A DNA stretch of 64,000 nt from Kangsaoukella pontilimi (GTDB lineage Bacteria > Pseudomonadota > Alphaproteobacteria > Rhodobacterales > Rhodobacteraceae). Within the stretch, counting starts at the first letter, position 1, and each line of letters opens with the position of its first letter. The stretch is from contig NZ_WUPT01000003.1 of NCBI RefSeq assembly GCF_009830125.1, forward strand, positions 1-64,000, written 5' to 3'. The position numbers and the translations under genes are program-made. Shown here piece after piece: positions 43,502 through 52,561 of this stretch. The notes under the pieces are model-generated. The model did not search any database. It saw only the letters and a list, made by a program, of their open reading frames with translations, and was not told the origin of the DNA.

Positions 43502-45016
43502 TCAGCTCGGGCTGAGCGGTTTGCACGGCACGTTCTGCGCTTCCAGCCTGCGGCAGGCAAGTTCGGCACTCTGCTCGGTCAGGCCGAGGAAGTTTGCGCG
43601 GAAGCCCTGCGGGCTGCGCTCGACCTTGCGCAGCGCTGTATCCAGCGTTCCGAGTTCCACGAGAGCGGTCTTCAAGAGCACCTTCTCGGCCTCGTGCCGT
43701 GTCGTGTACAGACCCACATTGATCCCCCAGTGACGACCGCCACCGGTGGTCATGCGCGTGACGACCACGCTGTCGGAGGGGGCATCGGTCGCAGTGGTAT
43801 CGGCTGTGTCCGCAAGGGCGACCTCGACCTCGTCGTCCTCATTCGTGGCGCCTTCGGCGACGATGGGCCGCGGAGGTGGTGGAGCGATTGTGGCCGCCGC
43901 AAGGCTCGCGGGCAGGACAGCCGCGGGGGCGGCGGCGGGAACAGTTCCATCCGCGACGGCGACCTCGGCGAGGGCGTCCGCGATGCCGTCACGCATGGCC
44001 AGCAACACCTCGGGCGCCGGAGCTTTTGGCGGGCGCGCCGACGGACGCGGCGTCCGCTCGACCAGACCTGTGGCGCGGGCGATGGCTTCTGCCGGGCCTT
44101 CCGATCCAAGGACGGGTCGACGGGGCTTGATCACGGCCACGCGGGTTGGCGAACGCTGGAAGCCCATGTCGAGCAGTTCCGCCACGCGCGCGTTCCGTTG
44201 TGCGACCGAGCGGCCGCCGAACATCGTGGCAATCACCCGTTCGCCGCCGCGTTCAGCCGAGGCGACAAGGTTGAACCCGGCGGCACGGGTGTAGCCCGTC
44301 TTGATACCGTCCGCGCCGCGATAGGCGCCAAGAAGGCGGCGATTCGTATTGTACACCGTCTTCAGCCCCGCATCGGTCGAGCGGCGGGAGAAGATGTTGT
44401 AGTACTCGGGGAAGTCATAGAACAGGTGCCGGCCCAGCGTTGTCATGTCCCGCGCCGTGGACAGATGTCCCTGCTCGGTCAGGCCGTGGGCGTTCTTGAA
44501 TGTGGTTTTTGTCATGCCCATGGCCTTGGCCATCCGGTTCATCCGGCGGGCAAACGCGGCCTCGCTGCCCGAGATCGCCTCGCCCAGGGCCGTGGCGGCG
44601 TCATTGGCGGATTTGACGGCGGCGGCACGGATCAGGTGGCGAAGCCGCACCTCGGAGCCGGCGCGCAGTCCCAGCTTGGACGGCGGTTCGGACGCGGCCT
44701 TTCGGCTGATCTTGACGCGCGTGTCGAGGTCGATCTCGCCTTTCTCGACGGCATCGAAAACCACGTAGAGCGTCATCATCTTCGTCAGAGACGCAGGATG
44801 CAGCCGCGTGTCGGCGTTTCGGGAATGAAGGACCTTGCCGTCGCGCGCGTCGATCACCATCGCGGCGTAGGGCGCCGGTAGCGCCGCCAGCGGCAGCACG
44901 ATCATCACACAAGCGACAGCCACGGCCCTGGCGGCCAAGCGAATTGGGTTGGGGAGGGTCAAGACACTGCCCTTTTCTCTGCCTCGCGGTCCGGTCTTTG
45001 GCGCCGGATCCGTCAT
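43502..45016 (-). CDS. D-alanyl-D-alanine carboxypeptidase with SPOR domain
   Basis: The 504-residue enzyme is a penicillin-binding protein of the DacA type that trims stem peptides in peptidoglycan. The active-site Ser76-x-x-Lys79 (HPASLTKM), Ser136-x-Asn138 (KSANDA) and Lys239-Thr-Gly (IKTGYT) are all present. A signal segment covers about 26-50. After a Pro/Ala-rich linker (about 315-425) comes a SPOR domain (about 428-504), which binds denuded glycan, often at the division site. It lies downstream of the HAD gene on the same strand. Confidence 0.93.
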   Translation of the reverse strand: MTDPAPKTGPRGREKGSVLTLPNPIRLAARAVAVACVMIVLPLAALPAPYAAMVIDARDGKVLHSRNADTRLHPASLTKMMTLYVVFDAVEKGEIDLDTRVKISRKAASEPPSKLGLRAGSEVRLRHLIRAAAVKSANDAATALGEAISGSEAAFARRMNRMAKAMGMTKTTFKNAHGLTEQGHLSTARDMTTLGRHLFYDFPEYYNIFSRRSTDAGLKTVYNTNRRLLGAYRGADGIKTGYTRAAGFNLVASAERGGERVIATMFGGRSVAQRNARVAELLDMGFQRSPTRVAVIKPRRPVLGSEGPAEAIARATGLVERTPRPSARPPKAPAPEVLLAMRDGIADALAEVAVADGTVPAAAPAAVLPASLAAATIAPPPPRPIVAEGATNEDDEVEVALADTADTTATDAPSDSVVVTRMTTGGGRHWGINVGLYTTRHEAEKVLLKTALVELGTLDTALRKVERSPQGFRANFLGLTEQSAELACRRLEAQNVPCKPLSPS

Positions 45017-45128
45017 TTATGCGTAGAGCGTAACACACACGATTCCATCGGAAAATGGTGAATTTTCGGTGTCTGAAAGATGTCGATTTCACGGCACCAA
45101 GATGAGGCGCCTATACCTGTCGCGACCG

Positions 45129-45830
45129 CTAGGTGTGGTGCGTAATCGTCGCGACAAGCGCGGGAAGGTCCGAAAGGCTTTCAATCCGTCGAAATTTCGG
45201 ATGCGACTCAGGCGGCTCTGCGGCCTCGATTTCCCATGTCTGGCCGTGTGGCACGTAAACGGCCCAGCCTCCGGCCTCGATCACCGGCAGAACATCCGAC
45301 TTGACCGAATTCCCGACCATGAGCGCGTCGGAGACCGCTATCCCGTGCCGCTGGAAGATGTCGCGATAGACCGGAGCGGATTTGTCCGAGACGATCTCGA
45401 CCCCATCGAACATCTCGCCCAGACCGGACTGCGCCAGCTTGCGCTCCTGGTCGAGCAGATCGCCCTTGGTAATGAGTATGAGGCGAAAGTCCGGCGCCAG
45501 CGCCCCAATCGCATCTTCCACGCCGGGCAAGAGCTCAATCGGATGCGACAGCATTTCCTGCCCTGCCGAGACGATTTCTCGGATGACCTCGCCTGGCACG
45601 CGATTCCCGGTGACGTCGAGCGCAGTCTCGATCATCGACAGGACAAAGCCCTTGATGCCGAAACCATACTGCCCGAGGTTCCGCCGCTCGGCGTCCAGAA
45701 GGCGCTCGGCAAGGTGATCCGGTGCGGCGTGGTCCGCGAGAAGCGCGTAGAAACGGTCCTGCGTCAGGCGGAAGAATCTCTCGTTGTGCCAGAGCGTATC
45801 GTCGGCATCGAAACAGACCGCAGTCAGCAC
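45129..45830 (-). CDS. HAD-superfamily hydrolase
   Basis: The 233-residue protein carries the HAD nucleophile motif [10 protein letters not shown] (Asp8, Asp10), motif II in LILITKGD, and motif III/IV in [18 protein letters not shown]. It is a soluble phosphatase or dehalogenase-like enzyme of unknown substrate; DDTLWH is typical of YjjG/phosphoglycolate-like members. It is divergent from clpS with about 110 bases between. Confidence 0.9.
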   Translation of the reverse strand: MLTAVCFDADDTLWHNERFFRLTQDRFYALLADHAAPDHLAERLLDAERRNLGQYGFGIKGFVLSMIETALDVTGNRVPGEVIREIVSAGQEMLSHPIELLPGVEDAIGALAPDFRLILITKGDLLDQERKLAQSGLGEMFDGVEIVSDKSAPVYRDIFQRHGIAVSDALMVGNSVKSDVLPVIEAGGWAVYVPHGQTWEIEAAEPPESHPKFRRIESLSDLPALVATITHHT

Positions 45831-45942
45831 GCCGCGTCACCTATCCGCATCGGCCCCTTTTCTCTTGGCCGTTCTCGCTTATATTGTCGCTCTGTCAAAC
45901 CGAACTCTAGATGGGCGAAACTTGACCTTCCGCACCTTGCAT

Positions 45943-46266
45943 ATGATGGCCGATCCCGACAAGGGCGGCGACAACGATACCGGCGTTCTGACCGAGACCA
46001 AACCGAAGACGGCCAAGCCGCCGCTCTACAAGGTCTTGCTTCTGAACGACGATTACACGCCGATGGAATTCGTCGTGCATGTGCTTGAGCGGTTCTTCGG
46101 GATGAGCCACGCGCAGGCATTCGAGCTGATGCTGACAGTGCACAAGAAGGGCCTGGCCGTGGTCGGAGTGTTTTCCTTCGAAGTGGCCGAGACAAAGGTT
46201 GCGCAGGTGATGGACTTTGCGCGCCGGCACCAGCACCCGCTGCAATGCACCATGGAAAAGGAATAA
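45943..46266 (+). CDS. clpS: ATP-dependent Clp protease adaptor ClpS
   Basis: The 107-residue adaptor delivers N-degron proteins to ClpAP. The core reads [20 protein letters not shown] (about 26-45), with the [18 protein letters not shown] end. NDDYTPM holds the conserved binding-site residues. Two ATGs, at 45943 and 45946, are possible starts. clpA is not adjacent; the rsmC-like gene follows after 24 bases. Confidence 0.95.
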   Translation: MMADPDKGGDNDTGVLTETKPKTAKPPLYKVLLLNDDYTPMEFVVHVLERFFGMSHAQAFELMLTVHKKGLAVVGVFSFEVAETKVAQVMDFARRHQHPLQCTMEKE

Positions 46267-46290
46267 GGGCCGACGTGCCCGCCTGATCCC

Positions 46291-47280
46291 ATGCTTGCCG
46301 ATCGTTTGCCCCTTGCCCTCGACCGTGGGCTTCTGTCGCTGCCCGACGAGGGCCGTATCGCCGTGATCGGTCCGCGCGCCGGGACGGACCTGTCCGTCCT
46401 GCCGAAGGAGCGGGTGCAGGTGGTCACCGCCCATTACCCGGATCACGCGTATTTCCGCGACTCGGGCCTCGAGACCGCGACGGACATCACAGGCCCCTAC
46501 AGTCTTGCCATCGTTTGCATCCCCCGCGCACGGGATGAGGCCCGCAAGTGGATCGCCACAGCCGCCGCCGCGACGGACGGACCGGTGGTGGTCGATGGTC
46601 AGAAGACTGACGGCATCGACGCGCTGTTGAAAGAGCTCCGCGCAAGGTCCGATCTGGGTGAGGTCCTGTCCAAGGCCCATGGCAAGATCGCCGTGGCCGA
46701 GGCCATCGACGCCCCGGACTGGCGGCAGGACGGTGCGCGCGTGATCGACGGCCGCTTTCGCACTCTACCGGGTGTCTTCTCGGCCGACGGGGTGGATCCC
46801 GGCTCGGCGCTTCTGGCGTCGCGCCTGCCGCCCAGCCTGAGCGGCAGCGTTGTCGATCTGGGCGCGGGGTGGGGGTACCTGTCCGAAATGATCCTCGCCC
46901 ATGCCGGGGTCACCGGTGTCGATCTGGTCGAGGCCGACCATGTCGCCCTGTCGCTCGCCCGCGAAAATGTCACGGACCCGCGCGCGCGGTTCCACTGGGC
47001 CGATGGGCTTACCTTTCAGCCCGCCGAGCCGGTAGATCACGTGGTCACGAACCCGCCGTTCCACACCGGGCGGACACCCGACGCCTCGCTTGGGCAAGGC
47101 TTCATCCGGAACGCCTCGCGCATGCTCAAGCCGCGGGGCGCGCTCTGGCTTGTCGCGAACCGGCATTTGCCCTACGAAGGGGTGCTGAAAGACGCCTTCT
47201 CCGAGGTCCGCCTTCTGGACGACGTTTCGTCCTACAAGCTTTTCCACGCATCCAAGCCCCGCCGTCCCCGCAAAGGATAA
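46291..47280 (+). CDS. RsmC-like class I methyltransferase
   Basis: The 329-residue protein has a degenerate N-terminal half, a SAM motif VVDLGAGWGYLS (187-198), and the amino-methylation motif NPPFH (254-258). This two-domain layout resembles 16S rRNA guanine-1207 N2-methyltransferase RsmC, although the exact base is inferred only. It follows clpS closely and precedes the SDR gene by six bases. Confidence 0.85.
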   Translation: MLADRLPLALDRGLLSLPDEGRIAVIGPRAGTDLSVLPKERVQVVTAHYPDHAYFRDSGLETATDITGPYSLAIVCIPRARDEARKWIATAAAATDGPVVVDGQKTDGIDALLKELRARSDLGEVLSKAHGKIAVAEAIDAPDWRQDGARVIDGRFRTLPGVFSADGVDPGSALLASRLPPSLSGSVVDLGAGWGYLSEMILAHAGVTGVDLVEADHVALSLARENVTDPRARFHWADGLTFQPAEPVDHVVTNPPFHTGRTPDASLGQGFIRNASRMLKPRGALWLVANRHLPYEGVLKDAFSEVRLLDDVSSYKLFHASKPRRPRKG

Positions 47281-47286
47281 CGCCCG

Positions 47287-48099
47287 ATGTCATTCTCGAT
47301 CCAAGGCAAGACCGCTGTTGTCACCGGCGCCGCCAATGGCGTCGGCCTCGCCATTGCGCGGCACTTCGTCGAACGCGGCGCGAATGTCATGTTCGCCGAT
47401 ATGGACGAGGCCCGGCTGGCCGAGGAACTGGGCGAGGTCCGGCAGGACGACGACGCCACCGCGGCCTATTTCGCGGGGGACTTGCGCGAAAAGCTGACCG
47501 TCGCGAACCTGCTGTCGGCCACGCTCGACCGGTTCGAACGTGTGGATATCCTCGTCAACGCGTCACGCCAGATGATGGCCGCCGACCCGCTCAATGCCGA
47601 CGACGACGCCGTGACTACGCTGCTCAACCAGAACCTGATGACCTCGCTCCGCCTGACTCAGGTCTTCGCCAAGCGCATGATCAAGCAGGCTGAAGATGCG
47701 TCCGACGACGAGACGTCGCTTGGCTCGATCATCAACCTGTCGTCCATCGCTGCCCGCCGCACGCAACCGCACCTTCTGGCCTATTCGGTGAGTTCTGCGG
47801 CGCTCGACCAGATGACCCGCTCCATGGCGGTGGCGCTTGCGCCGAACCGTATCCGGGTCAACGCGATCGCGCTCGGCTCCGTGATGAGCGCGTCCTTGCA
47901 GGACGCTATTCAGGAGCACGAGGAGTTTCGCGAAGAGATTATCGACTGCACGCCCCTCCAGCGGATCGCCAGCGCGTCCGAGCTGGCCGAGGTGGCGCAG
48001 TTCCTCGCCTCTGACGGGTCGCGCTTCATGACGGGGCAGATCCTGACGGTGGACGGTGGCCGCACCCTTCTCGACGCGGCCGAAGCACCAGCGCACTAG
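47287..48099 (+). CDS. SDR-fold protein lacking the catalytic lysine
   Basis: The 270-residue protein has the SDR fold: TGAANGVG (13-20) for the nucleotide, a strand-4 segment reading VNASRQ instead of NNAG, Ser152/Ser153, and Tyr166. The Tyr-x-x-x-Lys motif reads YSVSS, with Ser170 where the lysine should be. The C-terminal GQILTVDGG is normal. It may bind NAD(P) without acting as a dehydrogenase, or use another mechanism. It is close behind the rsmC-like gene. Confidence 0.85.
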   Translation: MSFSIQGKTAVVTGAANGVGLAIARHFVERGANVMFADMDEARLAEELGEVRQDDDATAAYFAGDLREKLTVANLLSATLDRFERVDILVNASRQMMAADPLNADDDAVTTLLNQNLMTSLRLTQVFAKRMIKQAEDASDDETSLGSIINLSSIAARRTQPHLLAYSVSSAALDQMTRSMAVALAPNRIRVNAIALGSVMSASLQDAIQEHEEFREEIIDCTPLQRIASASELAEVAQFLASDGSRFMTGQILTVDGGRTLLDAAEAPAH

Positions 48100-48103
48100 T
48101 CGC

Positions 48104-48949
48104 CTAGGGCAACAGCTTCTTCACGTAGCCCGGCAGGGCGAACGCCCCCTGATGCACTTCGGGCGTGTAGTAATCCGTCGCGATCCCGGCGGCATCGAAG
48201 CGGCCCTGCAGCACGTCGAGCGGCGTTGCCCGCGCGTCCCCATCCGTGCCCCAGCCGAAGGCCATCGGCCCGCCGGCATAGGTGGGGATCGTCGCCAGAT
48301 AGCAGGTGGCATCCACGAAGAGAGCGGTGAAGGCACGCATCGTGTTGGTTAGTTCCTCGCCCTGCATGAAGGGCACGCCGTTCTGAGTCACAAGGATGCC
48401 GTTCGGCGCCAGAGCGCGCTTGGCATGTCCGTAGAACGTATCGCTGAACAGCACCTCGCCCGGACCGATGGGATCGGTGGAATCGACGATGATCACGTCA
48501 TACCCGCCCGACGTGGACCGGATGAAGTCGGCGCCATCCGCGATCACCAGATCAAGTCGTGGGTCGTCGAAAGCGCCGTTGCTCAGCATTGGCAGATAGG
48601 TCTTCGAGAACTCGACCACGCCCGCGTCGATCTCGACCATGGTGACATGGCTGACGCTCTGATGGCGCAGTACTTCGCGCGCCATGCCGCCGTCGCCGCC
48701 GCCGATGATCAGAACGCGGGACGCCGCGCCGTGGGCGAAGATCGGCACATGCGACATCATCTCGTGGTAGATGAAATTGTCGCCCTCGGTGGTCTGCACC
48801 ACGTCATCGAGCGTCAGGACACGGCCGAAGGTGTCGTTCTGAAACACCTTCAGCCGCTGATGCGCGGTTTCGCTGTCATACAGCATCTCGCCCACGCGCA
48901 GCGCCTGCGCGTAGTCGGGATGCAGACTCTCGCGCACCCAGTCCGTCAT
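48104..48949 (-). CDS. speE: spermidine synthase
   Basis: The 281-residue aminopropyltransferase moves an aminopropyl group from decarboxylated SAM to putrescine. Motifs are VLIIGGGDGGMAREVLRH (about 79-96) and IIVDSTDPIGPGEVLFS (about 151-167). It is coupled to speD by an ATGA overlap, so the decarboxylase and the synthase are made together. Confidence 0.95.
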   Translation of the reverse strand: MTDWVRESLHPDYAQALRVGEMLYDSETAHQRLKVFQNDTFGRVLTLDDVVQTTEGDNFIYHEMMSHVPIFAHGAASRVLIIGGGDGGMAREVLRHQSVSHVTMVEIDAGVVEFSKTYLPMLSNGAFDDPRLDLVIADGADFIRSTSGGYDVIIVDSTDPIGPGEVLFSDTFYGHAKRALAPNGILVTQNGVPFMQGEELTNTMRAFTALFVDATCYLATIPTYAGGPMAFGWGTDGDARATPLDVLQGRFDAAGIATDYYTPEVHQGAFALPGYVKKLLP

Positions 48950-49464
48950 GCCGCCAGCCCGGTATCCGTCACAAGACCGCTGCCGCGGCGGAGTTCCTTG
49001 ACCCGGACGTCATCGGTGCCGAAGGCCGCCTTCAGCACGTCGACCGAGCGCCATGGCTCGGCGTCGCCGCACATGAAGACGTCGAAGGCGCCGTAGCCGA
49101 TCTCGGGCCAGGTGTGGACCGAGATGTGGCTTTCGGCCAGAACCGCCACGCCGCTCACGCCCTGCGGGCTGAACTTGTGCGTGTGGATGTGCAGAAGCGT
49201 GGCTCCACACTCCGTTACACAGTCGCGGAACGCCTGCTGGATGCGCGCCTCATCATCGAGCCCGTGGCCGTTCACCACCTCGATGATCAGATGCGTGCCG
49301 GCGAACACGTCGCCGTCGCGGCGGATGAAATGGTCTTCGCGGCTGTCGTCGAAAACTCCGGCAACAGCATTTACATTGGCGGGCATTACCCCGCGCGCGG
49401 TGTCTTCCTCTTGGGCGCCTGTCTCCAGACCGAGCCCCAGTTGGAAGAGGTCCATGTCTTTCAT
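48946..49464 (-). CDS. speD: S-adenosylmethionine decarboxylase proenzyme
   Basis: The 172-residue proenzyme self-cleaves at Glu111-Ser112 in VLAESHISVHTWPE to make the pyruvoyl group, then decarboxylates SAM for polyamine synthesis. GTHLIIEVVNGHGLDD (56-71) and LLHIHTHKFSPQG are typical. The N-terminal extension of about 45 residues is longer than in many short SpeD proteins. It is the first gene of speD-speE. Confidence 0.94.
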   Translation of the reverse strand: MKDMDLFQLGLGLETGAQEEDTARGVMPANVNAVAGVFDDSREDHFIRRDGDVFAGTHLIIEVVNGHGLDDEARIQQAFRDCVTECGATLLHIHTHKFSPQGVSGVAVLAESHISVHTWPEIGYGAFDVFMCGDAEPWRSVDVLKAAFGTDDVRVKELRRGSGLVTDTGLAA

Positions 49465-49504
49465 GACACTCCCCTTCTTTCCAGTAGTTCGTATCCAGTC
49501 GGTC

Positions 49505-49615
49505 CCTTAGCGCCCCCCGGGAAGTGAGCCGCCGATGGCGGACTCCGGGTTGGGATCGGTCCCGAAAGTCCGGCGCATGTAGGGGTCATCTGAGATTCGA
49601 TCAATCCCCTTTTTT
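49505..49615 (+). ncRNA. candidate structured RNA or hemF leader with U-tract terminator
   Basis: The speD-hemF spacer (about 296 bases) holds a nested hairpin: CCCGG/CCGGG, then AGT/ACT, then CCGCC/GGCGG (49516-49549). A small stem GGGA/TCCC (49552-49563) follows, then a terminator-like stem AGGGG/CCCCT (49581-49585 with 49606-49610) and six Ts. The only upstream gene runs the other way, so this would end an unannotated RNA or act as a leader of hemF. No convincing promoter was found. Confidence 0.35.
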
Positions 49616-49760
49616 CGTTTCGGGCAAATTTCCTTACGGCGCTGCGCCTCTCTGGACGCTCTCGCCACGACGTGCGGCGCCGACCGCATTTGACCCGCCG
49701 CAAAGTCTTCCCCCCCAAGGCCCGTTATGCCACGGTGACGCCAGACCAGGGAAGAGACCG

Positions 49761-50654
49761 ATGACCGAGCAATTCGACGACCGCAAAGCGCGCGCCAGCG
49801 CGTGGTTCCGCAGCCTTCGCGATCAGATCGTCGCCGCTTTCGAGGCGATGGAAGACAGCCAGACCGATGGTCCCCTCTCAGACATGGCGCCCGGCCGGTT
49901 CGAGGTGTCCGAGACGCGCCGAGCCTCGGATGACGGCTCGGATGCGGGCGGCGGTCTGATGAGCGTGATGCGCGGTGGCCGGGTGTTCGAAAAGGTCGGC
50001 GTCAATGTCTCGACCGTTTACGGCAAGCTGGGCGCGCGGGCACAGGCCGCGATGGCGGCGCGGAAGGGTATCCCCGGCATGGCAGACGATCCCCGTTTCT
50101 GGGCGTCGGGCATCAGCCTTGTCGCCCATATGCAGAACCCGCATGTTCCGGCGGTCCATATGAACACGCGCATGTTCTGGACGCCCCATGCCGCGTGGTT
50201 CGGCGGCGGCTCGGACCTGAACCCCTGCATCGAGTATGACGAGGACACCGAAGCCTTTCACGCCGTCCAGAAGGCCCATTGCGACCCCCATGGCGAGGAT
50301 ATCTATCCCCGCTTCAAGGCCTGGGCGGACGAGTATTTCTATGTCCCACACCGGGGCCGGGCGCGGGGCGTCGGCGGCATCTTCTACGACGACCTGTCCA
50401 CCGGCGATTGGGAGGCCGATTTCGCCTTCACGCAGGATGTCGGACGCGCCTTTTTGAAAGCCTATCTGCCGCTGGTCGAAAAGCGGCGCAACACGCCCTG
50501 GACCGAGGCCGACAAGGACACCCAGCTTGTCCATCGCGGTCTCTACGCGGAATACAACCTCGTCTATGACCGGGGCACAAAGTTCGGGCTCGAGACCGGG
50601 CATGACGCCAACGCGGTCCTGATGAGCCTGCCGCCGCTGGCCAAGTGGGTCTGA
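49761..50654 (+). CDS. hemF: oxygen-dependent coproporphyrinogen III oxidase
   Basis: The 297-residue enzyme oxidatively decarboxylates coproporphyrinogen III in heme synthesis and needs O2. Blocks include GGRVFEKVGVNVSTVYG (about 72-88), PAVHMNTRMFW and WFGGGSDLNPCIEYDEDT, and the closing RGTKFGLETGHDANAVLMSLPP. ATG 49761 follows GAAGAGACCG. The spacer upstream has a candidate structured RNA. Confidence 0.96.
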   Translation: MTEQFDDRKARASAWFRSLRDQIVAAFEAMEDSQTDGPLSDMAPGRFEVSETRRASDDGSDAGGGLMSVMRGGRVFEKVGVNVSTVYGKLGARAQAAMAARKGIPGMADDPRFWASGISLVAHMQNPHVPAVHMNTRMFWTPHAAWFGGGSDLNPCIEYDEDTEAFHAVQKAHCDPHGEDIYPRFKAWADEYFYVPHRGRARGVGGIFYDDLSTGDWEADFAFTQDVGRAFLKAYLPLVEKRRNTPWTEADKDTQLVHRGLYAEYNLVYDRGTKFGLETGHDANAVLMSLPPLAKWV

Positions 50655-50666
50655 GGCCTCCGGGCC

Positions 50667-51737
50667 TCAGTTTCCGCCAAGCGCGCGCCGCAGCCCCTGT
50701 TCGAGCCTGCGAAGATCCGCGCCGATCTGGTCGAGCGCCCCGCCGCTCTGATTTGAACCCCCGCCGCTGCCGCCGACCTCGCGCCCGGCCAGCCACACTT
50801 CGATCAGGCCTTCCGGCGGACTTGGCTCGAAATCGGTAAAGTCCCTCAGCGTCGCGCCGATCCCGTCGGCCAGAGCGGCCGCGGCTTCGGCATCTTCGGC
50901 GTGGAAATAGCGTACATTCGCGGTCGAGATGTTCAGGTTCACACGCCGCGCGTCCGGCTGCACACCCCCTGCGGCCAGTGCATCGACTACGCTGGAAAGT
51001 TCTGCGTCCGAGACGGTTCGCGGGGCGTTCAGCATCACACGCAGGTCGCGGTCGGGCGTGAAGACGGGCGGCGACGTGCCGGGCAAGGGGTCGGCAGGCG
51101 GCGTCGCGGGCATCGCGCCAAAGACGACGCGGTTAGGCGGCGCCTGTTCCGTACTCGACGGTGACACCGGCGCCTCGCCGACTGCATCCACGGGACCGGT
51201 GAGGGCTGCCGGAGCGTCCGGGATCGCCGCAGGTGGCGCGCTTTCGGTGACCGGTTCGGATTGCCGTGGTTCGGCGGCAACGGGGGCTTCGATGCTGGCA
51301 TCTGGCGCAGGATCAATGTCAGGCGCGGCGGTCACGGTAACGTTTTCGCCGCTACCGGGCGCGGTTGTGGTCGGCCCGCTCGACCAGGCGACGAGGCCGA
51401 TGGCGATGCCGGCGATCACCGTGCTCAGCACCCAGAGGAGCGGGCCGCGGGAACGCGGTTCGTCACGATGGGGGTCATCGAAGGTCTCGGCTTCGGCCGA
51501 AGACGCTGCAGCTATCGGCGCAGCATCGGTGTCGTCCTGAATGTCGGTCGGGCGCGCCAGCGGGACGACGCCACGATTCTCTGCGGTGCTGCTGCCGCGC
51601 TCCGCGGCGCCCTCGCCCGAGAGCGCTTCGGCGCGTCGCTCGCGGGCGTCCGCGATCTTGTCATAGAGATTGCGTCCCCGCGATGTCGTGCGGGTCGTGC
51701 CTTTCTCGGGCGGGGCCTGATCGTTCTTGTTCTTCAT
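50667..51737 (-). CDS. single-span membrane protein with Pro/Ala-rich linker
   Basis: I do not recognise a named family for this 356-residue protein. A charged cytosolic N terminus (about 1-97) precedes one hydrophobic helix (about 98-118), then a long Pro/Ala/Glu linker, and a folded C-terminal part (about 228-315, with VMLNAPRTVSDAELSSVV and NLNISTANVRYFHAEDAEAA). The end is Gly/Ser-rich. It is likely a periplasm-facing envelope protein. It converges with hemF. Confidence 0.75.
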   Translation of the reverse strand: MKNKNDQAPPEKGTTRTTSRGRNLYDKIADARERRAEALSGEGAAERGSSTAENRGVVPLARPTDIQDDTDAAPIAAASSAEAETFDDPHRDEPRSRGPLLWVLSTVIAGIAIGLVAWSSGPTTTAPGSGENVTVTAAPDIDPAPDASIEAPVAAEPRQSEPVTESAPPAAIPDAPAALTGPVDAVGEAPVSPSSTEQAPPNRVVFGAMPATPPADPLPGTSPPVFTPDRDLRVMLNAPRTVSDAELSSVVDALAAGGVQPDARRVNLNISTANVRYFHAEDAEAAAALADGIGATLRDFTDFEPSPPEGLIEVWLAGREVGGSGGGSNQSGGALDQIGADLRRLEQGLRRALGGN

Positions 51738-51814
51738 GGGCTTCCGTCTAACGGAACGACGCTACCGGATTCGTGCGCCGACCGCACCCTGTCCGGCAGA
51801 GAACCGCCACCCGG

Positions 51815-52561
51815 TCAGCTCCGAAGCGCGGGAAGGCCGATGCCAGTCGCTTCGAACCCTCCATCGGCGGCAAGGACCTGACCGGTGATGTAGCTGGCCT
51901 TTTCAGAGCAAAGGAAGACGATGGCTTCTGCGATTTCGCGCTCGCTTCCGTATCGCGCCAGCGGGATCGCGTCGTGATAGGCGTCGATGATCGCCTGGCT
52001 GTGAACCGCCATGGCGAGCTTGGTCCGGACCGGCCCGGGCGCGACGCAATTCACGCGGATGCCGTATTCGCCCAGTTCGACGGCCTGTTGCTTGGATAAC
52101 TGGATGACGGCGGCTTTCGATGTCCCATAGGCCACGCGGAGGGTCGAGGCGCGGAGGCCGGAGATGGACGCGATATTGACCACTGCGCCTTTGGTTTCCT
52201 TGAGGGCGGATGTGGCGGCCTGCGTGCAAAGAAACGGCCCGTCGAGATTGGTGGCCATGACGGTGCGCCAGCGGTCGAAGCCGGTCTCTTCGATGGGGCC
52301 GAAATCGGCAACGCCGGCATTGTTCACCAGCGCGTCGATCCGCCCGAAATGGGACAGCGTTTCCTCGACCATGCCTTCGACCGAGACCGGGTCCGACACG
52401 TCGCAGTCGATGCCGTGCACCCGGTCGAATGTGGCAACGGCATCGGCCAGCGCCTCGCCGTCGCGGTCCACCATCGCGACTTGCCAGCCCGCCTCGACAA
52501 AAAGCTCGGTCGTGGCCAGCCCGATCCCTCGGGCCGCGCCCGTGACGATAGCCGTCTTCAC
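51815..52561 (-). CDS. SDR-family oxidoreductase
   Basis: The 248-residue dehydrogenase has a complete SDR set: TGAARGIG (7-14), NNAG, and YGTSKAAV with Tyr and Lys, ending GQVLAADGGFEATG. The substrate is unknown. The start is a GTG at 52561, because the frame from there gives the canonical KTAIVTG opening; GTGA overlaps the stop of the HupE/UreJ gene, so translation is coupled. Confidence 0.9.
   Translation of the reverse strand: MKTAIVTGAARGIGLATTELFVEAGWQVAMVDRDGEALADAVATFDRVHGIDCDVSDPVSVEGMVEETLSHFGRIDALVNNAGVADFGPIEETGFDRWRTVMATNLDGPFLCTQAATSALKETKGAVVNIASISGLRASTLRVAYGTSKAAVIQLSKQQAVELGEYGIRVNCVAPGPVRTKLAMAVHSQAIIDAYHDAIPLARYGSEREIAEAIVFLCSEKASYITGQVLAADGGFEATGIGLPALRS

Noticed and set aside
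49590-49606. Possible FNR-type box upstream of hemF
   Set aside because: Only one half-site (ATCAA) matches TTGAT-N4-ATCAA; the other half is too poor.
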